Assembly: GCF_013343215.1 (NCBI RefSeq)
Contig: NZ_CP039143.1
Location: 1,178,001-1,242,000 of the forward strand
Length of the DNA stretch: 64,000 nt
Reading direction: 5' to 3'
DNA from: Acinetobacter sp. 10FS3-1
Lineage (GTDB): Bacteria; Pseudomonadota; Gammaproteobacteria; Pseudomonadales; Moraxellaceae
The position numbers and the translations under genes were made by a program. The notes beneath the pieces are model-generated. The model was not told the origin of the DNA. It saw only the letters and a list, made by a program, of their open reading frames with translations, and did not search any database. Positions 60,480 through 64,000 of this stretch are shown piece after piece (position 1 is the stretch's first letter; the number at the start of each line of letters is the position of its first letter).

Positions 60480-61501
60480 GCTTGTATTCCTGCTTGTGAT
60501 ACCTGCACACCTTGATCTTCCAGATATTGCAGGGCAGCGTTAATTTCAGTGCCATCGCCGGAGAGTTGAATAAACATCTGTCCAATCACGGAGCCATTAA
60601 TTTCGGTCATGTTGGCAAACAGAATATTCAGGTTAATATTGAACTGTCTGATCACCGCTTGAATCACGGTTTCCTGCGCTGAACTGCCGAGAAATTTTAA
60701 ACAATAAATACTCTGCTGATTCTGATTTTCCAGATTGTTTAAAATATTCACAGGCAAATGCTGCTGTAAAACGGTCTGGATAAAACTTCGGGTGGTTGGA
60801 TGCTGCGGTTGACTGAAGATCTGCAAGGTAGAGCCGGTTTCAATCACATCACCTTTTTCCATTACGGCCACATAATCACAGATTGATTCAATCACATCCA
60901 TTTCATGCGTTACCATCACAATCGTGATGCCTTGCTCTTCATTGATTTTTTTCAGGAGTTGTAATACGGATTTGGTGGTTTGTGGATCAAGTGCGGAAGT
61001 CGCTTCATCACAGAGTAAAATTTTAGGATGATTGGCAAGGGCGCGTGCAATACCGACACGCTGTTTTTGACCCCCGGAAAGCTCATCAGGATAGGTATTA
61101 CGCTTATGTTTTAGATCAATAAAATCCAGTAATTCTTCCAGACGTTTTTCACGCTCAGCCTTGTTCCAGCCCAGAAGTTTCATCGGCATTTCAATATTGG
61201 CCGCCACGGTTTGGGTTTGCAGTAAATTAAAATGCTGGAAAATCATCCCGATACCTGCACGTTCTTGACGCAATGCTTTCGCATCCAAGGCCGTAAAATC
61301 TGTACCATTGATAATAACTTGTCCCGAGCTTGGACGTTCTAGCAGGTTAATCAGGCGAATTAATGTACTCTTGCCTGCGCCACTATATCCAATAATGCCA
61401 AAAATACTGCCTGTCGGGATCTGCAGATTGATCTGATTCAGGGCATGCAAGGTTTGACCTTTCAGCTCATACTGTTTGGAAATATTTTTAAATTCAATCA
61501 T
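60476..61501 (-). CDS. metN: Methionine ABC transporter ATP-binding protein
   Basis: 341 residues. Walker A is GYSGAGKST (38-46), the signature is LSGGQKQRVGIARAL, Walker B is ILLCDEATSALDP and the switch His lies in MVTHEMDV. The C-terminal regulatory NIL/ACT-type domain (IYCLKFLGSSAQETVIQAVIRQF) binds methionine and inhibits transport. It pairs with metI downstream; metQ is upstream and separated by a hairpin. Confidence 0.95.
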   Translation of the reverse strand: MIEFKNISKQYELKGQTLHALNQINLQIPTGSIFGIIGYSGAGKSTLIRLINLLERPSSGQVIINGTDFTALDAKALRQERAGIGMIFQHFNLLQTQTVAANIEMPMKLLGWNKAEREKRLEELLDFIDLKHKRNTYPDELSGGQKQRVGIARALANHPKILLCDEATSALDPQTTKSVLQLLKKINEEQGITIVMVTHEMDVIESICDYVAVMEKGDVIETGSTLQIFSQPQHPTTRSFIQTVLQQHLPVNILNNLENQNQQSIYCLKFLGSSAQETVIQAVIRQFNINLNILFANMTEINGSVIGQMFIQLSGDGTEINAALQYLEDQGVQVSQAGIQA

Positions 61502-61526
61502 AGTGTCAAAAACTGCATTACCAGCA

Positions 61527-61557
61527 AAAAACAGGCAAGAAAAGCTTGCCTGTTTTT
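61527..61557 (-). terminator. Terminator-like hairpin between metQ and metN
   Basis: AAAAACAGGCAAG and CTTGCCTGTTTTT form a 13-bp perfect stem with loop AAAAG, followed by a T-rich minus-strand end. It lies in the 71-base gap inside the operon, so it may reduce read-through from metQ to metN-metI and give more binding protein than transporter core. Confidence 0.75.
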
Positions 61558-61572
61558 ATATTGGGTAAAATA

Positions 61573-62448
61573 TTACTGAGCTTCGGTCAAATAAGTAACG
61601 GGTTTGTTGACCGCGACTTTTGTGCCACCAAAGTGTTCATCAACATAGGCTTTCACAGCAGGAGTATGATACAGTGCGCCCACTTTTTGAAGTGCCGGGT
61701 CGTTCTGACGGTCTGCTGCCACCGCTAAAACATTCACATTCATTTTAGTGCTTTGGTCAATTGGCTCATAGTAAATCGCATCTTTTAAGACGTTTAAACC
61801 GCCTTCCATCGCCAGAGTATTACCTAAAACAATCGCATCTACTTCGTCTTTTACGCGAACTGCAGTCGCCATTTGAATCGGCTTGATGATAATTTGTTTG
61901 GCATTTTCAGTCACATCGGCCGTGGTGCCTTTGACATAGTCAAATTCAGGTTTAAGTTTCACCAGACCGGCAGACTGTAATAGCAAGAGGGCGCGTGACT
62001 CATTTGCACCATCATTTGGAATGGCAATGGTGGCACCGGTTTTAAACTCATCCAAGGATTTTACCTTGCTGGAGTAAATCCCCATAGGCTCTAAATAAGT
62101 GGTCGCGAGCGGGGCGATTTTTTGTGTATTGGCATCATTATACGCCACCATATAGGCATAGGACTGGAATGCGTTTAGGTCAATTTCTTTATTGGCGACC
62201 GCAGTATTCATGGCAACATAGTCGGTAAAATTTTTTACATCCAGCTTGAGACCTGCTTGCTTGGTTTCCGGCAATGTTGCAATGTAGCGCCAGATGTCGG
62301 CATCTGAACCGGTAGATGCCAGCGTTACTGTTTGCAGTTCACCGGAGTTTTTAGCTTGAGCAGCATCACTGTCAGGAGCTTGCTGTTTGCTACACGCAGT
62401 TAAAGTGAATACAGATGCACTCAATAAGACACCCAGTAACTTTTTCAT
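61573..62448 (-). CDS. metQ: Methionine-binding lipoprotein
   Basis: 291 residues. The lipobox TLTAC anchors the protein (Cys19). The NlpA/MetQ domain follows: VTLASTGSDADIWRYIA, KNFTDYVAMNTAVANKEIDLNAFQSYAY, IAIPNDGANESRALLLLQSAGLVKL and EPIDQSTKMNVNVLAVAADR. It delivers methionine to MetNI. Order metQ-metN-metI differs from E. coli metNIQ. AGGATA precedes the ATG. Confidence 0.95.
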   Translation of the reverse strand: MKKLLGVLLSASVFTLTACSKQQAPDSDAAQAKNSGELQTVTLASTGSDADIWRYIATLPETKQAGLKLDVKNFTDYVAMNTAVANKEIDLNAFQSYAYMVAYNDANTQKIAPLATTYLEPMGIYSSKVKSLDEFKTGATIAIPNDGANESRALLLLQSAGLVKLKPEFDYVKGTTADVTENAKQIIIKPIQMATAVRVKDEVDAIVLGNTLAMEGGLNVLKDAIYYEPIDQSTKMNVNVLAVAADRQNDPALQKVGALYHTPAVKAYVDEHFGGTKVAVNKPVTYLTEAQ

Positions 62449-63158
62449 AAAAAATATCCTAATTTTTTGTTGCCTAAAGTATAAGCACTTTTAAGTCGTA
62501 TTAAAGCAGCGTTTTATCGCGATCCTGCTTGAAAGTAAATCAGAATACGCACGGTATTTGCCTAAAGCATACATCTAAAGTTTCCAGTATCTACCCGATG
62601 AGCATCAAGCAATCGTGTACCTTCTTTTGTATTAAAACTGGAGAGAGCCGCCTTTCAATGGTCGCCATCATAACAATAAAGCTATATTCAGAATAGTGAA
62701 GTGAAAATGCGATCTTATCTATTTAGTAGAATAAGGATTAGAGGTTTCAACTAAAAAATCAATAAATACAAAGTATTATTTTTATCAAAAATCGGCAGGC
62801 GAAGTGATGGTTTAATTTATGATCTTTATAAGATTTTATCCAATCTAAATCATAAAAACGGATATAAGAGGCTTGGAACCACCTGTTTTTATTGTTTTTA
62901 TCTGCAAAATATATTTTATGTTTATGACGCTGTAGGAAGCATGCTGCTAATAAAGCAATTCTATAGGTGGTGTGAAAATATATTTAAGAAATGCTGGAGG
63001 CGTAAACGTCGACAGTGATCAAATTTTTTAACTGTATAGACTAGACGCCAGTTTTTGTCATCAACGCTTTGGATCAAAGGTGGAAGAGGGAGGACTGATA
63101 AAATTTATAGTGATAAAAATATAAAAAATAATGCACAAAATCCAAATCTGGAACGATA
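62449..63158. other. About 710-bp gene-free stretch upstream of metQ
   Basis: Stops in every frame, many short A/T runs, no hairpin of note except the purD terminator at its end. The first 100-150 bases should contain the metQ promoter. I saw no recognisable SAM riboswitch architecture. Some patches (62640-62720 and 62870-63010) look less AT-rich and may be remnants of lost genes. Confidence 0.45.
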
Positions 63159-63185
63159 AAAAGCCCTATATAAAATAGGGCTTTT
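63159..63185 (-). terminator. Terminator of purD
   Basis: AAAAGCCCTAT-ATAAA-ATAGGGCTTTT, an 11-bp stem 24 bases beyond the purD stop on the minus strand. Confidence 0.9.
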
Positions 63186-63208
63186 ACAATTAACGATTCT
63201 GGAAAATA

Positions 63209-64000
63209 TTAAGTATTTTCACGCGCAATCGCACGGTAGCCAATATCCTTACGGTATTGAACACCGTCAAAAGTGACTTTTTCACACAGTTCCAAAGCTT
63301 TGGCTTGTGCTTCACCGATGGTATTGCCCAGTGCAGTTACACAAAGTACACGGCCACCAGCTGTCACAATTTCACCTTTCTCATTGGCTTTAGTACCTGC
63401 ATGGAAGACTTTGGCATCGGCCATTTCAGTGTCTAGGCCTGAAATCACATCACCATTGCTTGAAGTTTCCGGGTAGCCACGTGACGCAAGTACGATACCG
63501 ACAGTTTTACGCTCATCCCAGTCAGCTTCTGCTGGCAGCTTGCCTGCAAGACCTGCTTCCACCAGTTCCACCAAAGAAGATTTTAAGCGCATCATGATTG
63601 GCTGGGTTTCAGGGTCACCAAAACGGCAGTTGAATTCAATCACTTTAGGTTGGCCTTGCTCGTCAATCATCAGACCCGCATACAGGAAGCCTGTGTACGC
63701 ATGTCCATCCGCTTTCATACCATCAACGGTTGGGCGCATGACTTCTTTCATGGTTTTTTCGAAAACGTCAGCTGTCACCACTGGCGCAGGAGAGTAAGCG
63801 CCCATACCGCCCGTGTTGGGACCCTGGTCACCTTCAAAAATGCGTTTGTGATCTTGTGAGGTTGCCATTGGCAGGATGTTGTCACCATCAATCATACAAA
63901 TGAAAGAGGCTTCTTCACCCGCAAGGAATTCTTCAATAACTACACGTGAACCGGCATCGCCAAACTTGTTGCCCGACAGCATGTCATCAATTGCAGCATA
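63209..64000 (-). CDS. purD: Phosphoribosylamine-glycine ligase (partial, 5' part outside)
   Basis: The frame continues to the window edge, so about 264 C-terminal residues are seen. PurD joins glycine and phosphoribosylamine to make GAR in purine synthesis. The ATP-grasp portion reads AIDDMLSGNKFGDAGSRVVIEEFLAGEEASF, then TSQDHKRIFEGDQGPNTGGMGAYSPAP, FLYAGLMIDEQG and EFNCRFGDPETQPIMMRLKS, all family hallmarks, and it ends at GYRAIARENT. The ATG at 63982 within the frame is internal, not the start. Confidence 0.95.
   Translation of the reverse strand, partial: YAAIDDMLSGNKFGDAGSRVVIEEFLAGEEASFICMIDGDNILPMATSQDHKRIFEGDQGPNTGGMGAYSPAPVVTADVFEKTMKEVMRPTVDGMKADGHAYTGFLYAGLMIDEQGQPKVIEFNCRFGDPETQPIMMRLKSSLVELVEAGLAGKLPAEADWDERKTVGIVLASRGYPETSSNGDVISGLDTEMADAKVFHAGTKANEKGEIVTAGGRVLCVTALGNTIGEAQAKALELCEKVTFDGVQYRKDIGYRAIARENT

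Noticed and set aside
62449..63158. SAM riboswitch before metQ
   Set aside because: No multi-helix architecture was recognised, only AT-rich sequence; not claimed.

Overview
The window reads as a gammaproteobacterial chromosome, most likely Acinetobacter (Moraxellaceae). Base composition is moderately AT-rich. The content fits that genus: a cydP-cydA-cydB-cydX-ybgE operon, a DesT/FabR-type desaturase cluster, the core run pyrG-kdsA-eno-ftsB-ispD-rodA, a methionine transporter in the order metQ-metN-metI, many short hairpin terminators, and an IS5-family element of IS17 size. The species cannot be settled by reading.

Layout. 1-1.3 kb: arsenic resistance (acr3 partial and arsR, divergent from arsC). 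1.5-4.2 kb: a secreted polysaccharide deacetylase, an unusual isochorismatase-like/carrier protein and an RluA-type pseudouridine synthase. 4.4-8.5 kb: RapA, an orphan PAAR protein and an alpha/beta hydrolase. 8.6-11.6 kb: a TetR repressor divergent from a ferredoxin reductase and a fatty acid desaturase. 11.8-13.2 kb: two lipoproteins and a small unknown protein. 13.5-16.2 kb: acnB, followed by an AT-rich Mrr-like restriction gene. 17.4-23.5 kb: a small unknown ORF, an Lrp regulator, a hydrolase, two small membrane proteins, brnQ and map. 23.7-31.8 kb: a LysR regulator, a decayed 0.9-kb stretch, a sirtuin lacking the zinc cysteines, a hydrolase, and a PadR regulator divergent from fadH with two matching operators, then an NTF2-like protein and a YheT-type hydrolase.

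31.9-38.8 kb is core biosynthesis (CTP, KDO, enolase, FtsB, IspD, RodA). 38.9-42.2 kb is the cytochrome bd operon, including the tiny genes cydX and cydP. 42.7-43.8 kb is a porin. 44.4-50.9 kb holds 3-oxoacid CoA-transferase subunits, a LysR regulator and a quinone reductase, and then a scar: an IS5-family element lies between the 5' part of a TauD-like dioxygenase and the 3' third of a pyruvate carboxylase, without a target duplication, so a deletion probably joined them. 51-62.4 kb carries a lipase-like lipoprotein, a TPR lipoprotein, cysE, trmJ, dnaE and metINQ. The window closes with the 3' part of purD.

No tRNA, rRNA, CRISPR array or prophage was recognised. The points most worth a second look are the IS-mediated gene fusion, the zinc-less sirtuin beside a PadR/fadH module with twin 16-bp operators, the Mrr-like endonuclease with a PUA-like N-terminus, and the isochorismatase-like protein that has lost its catalytic motif but keeps a carrier domain.
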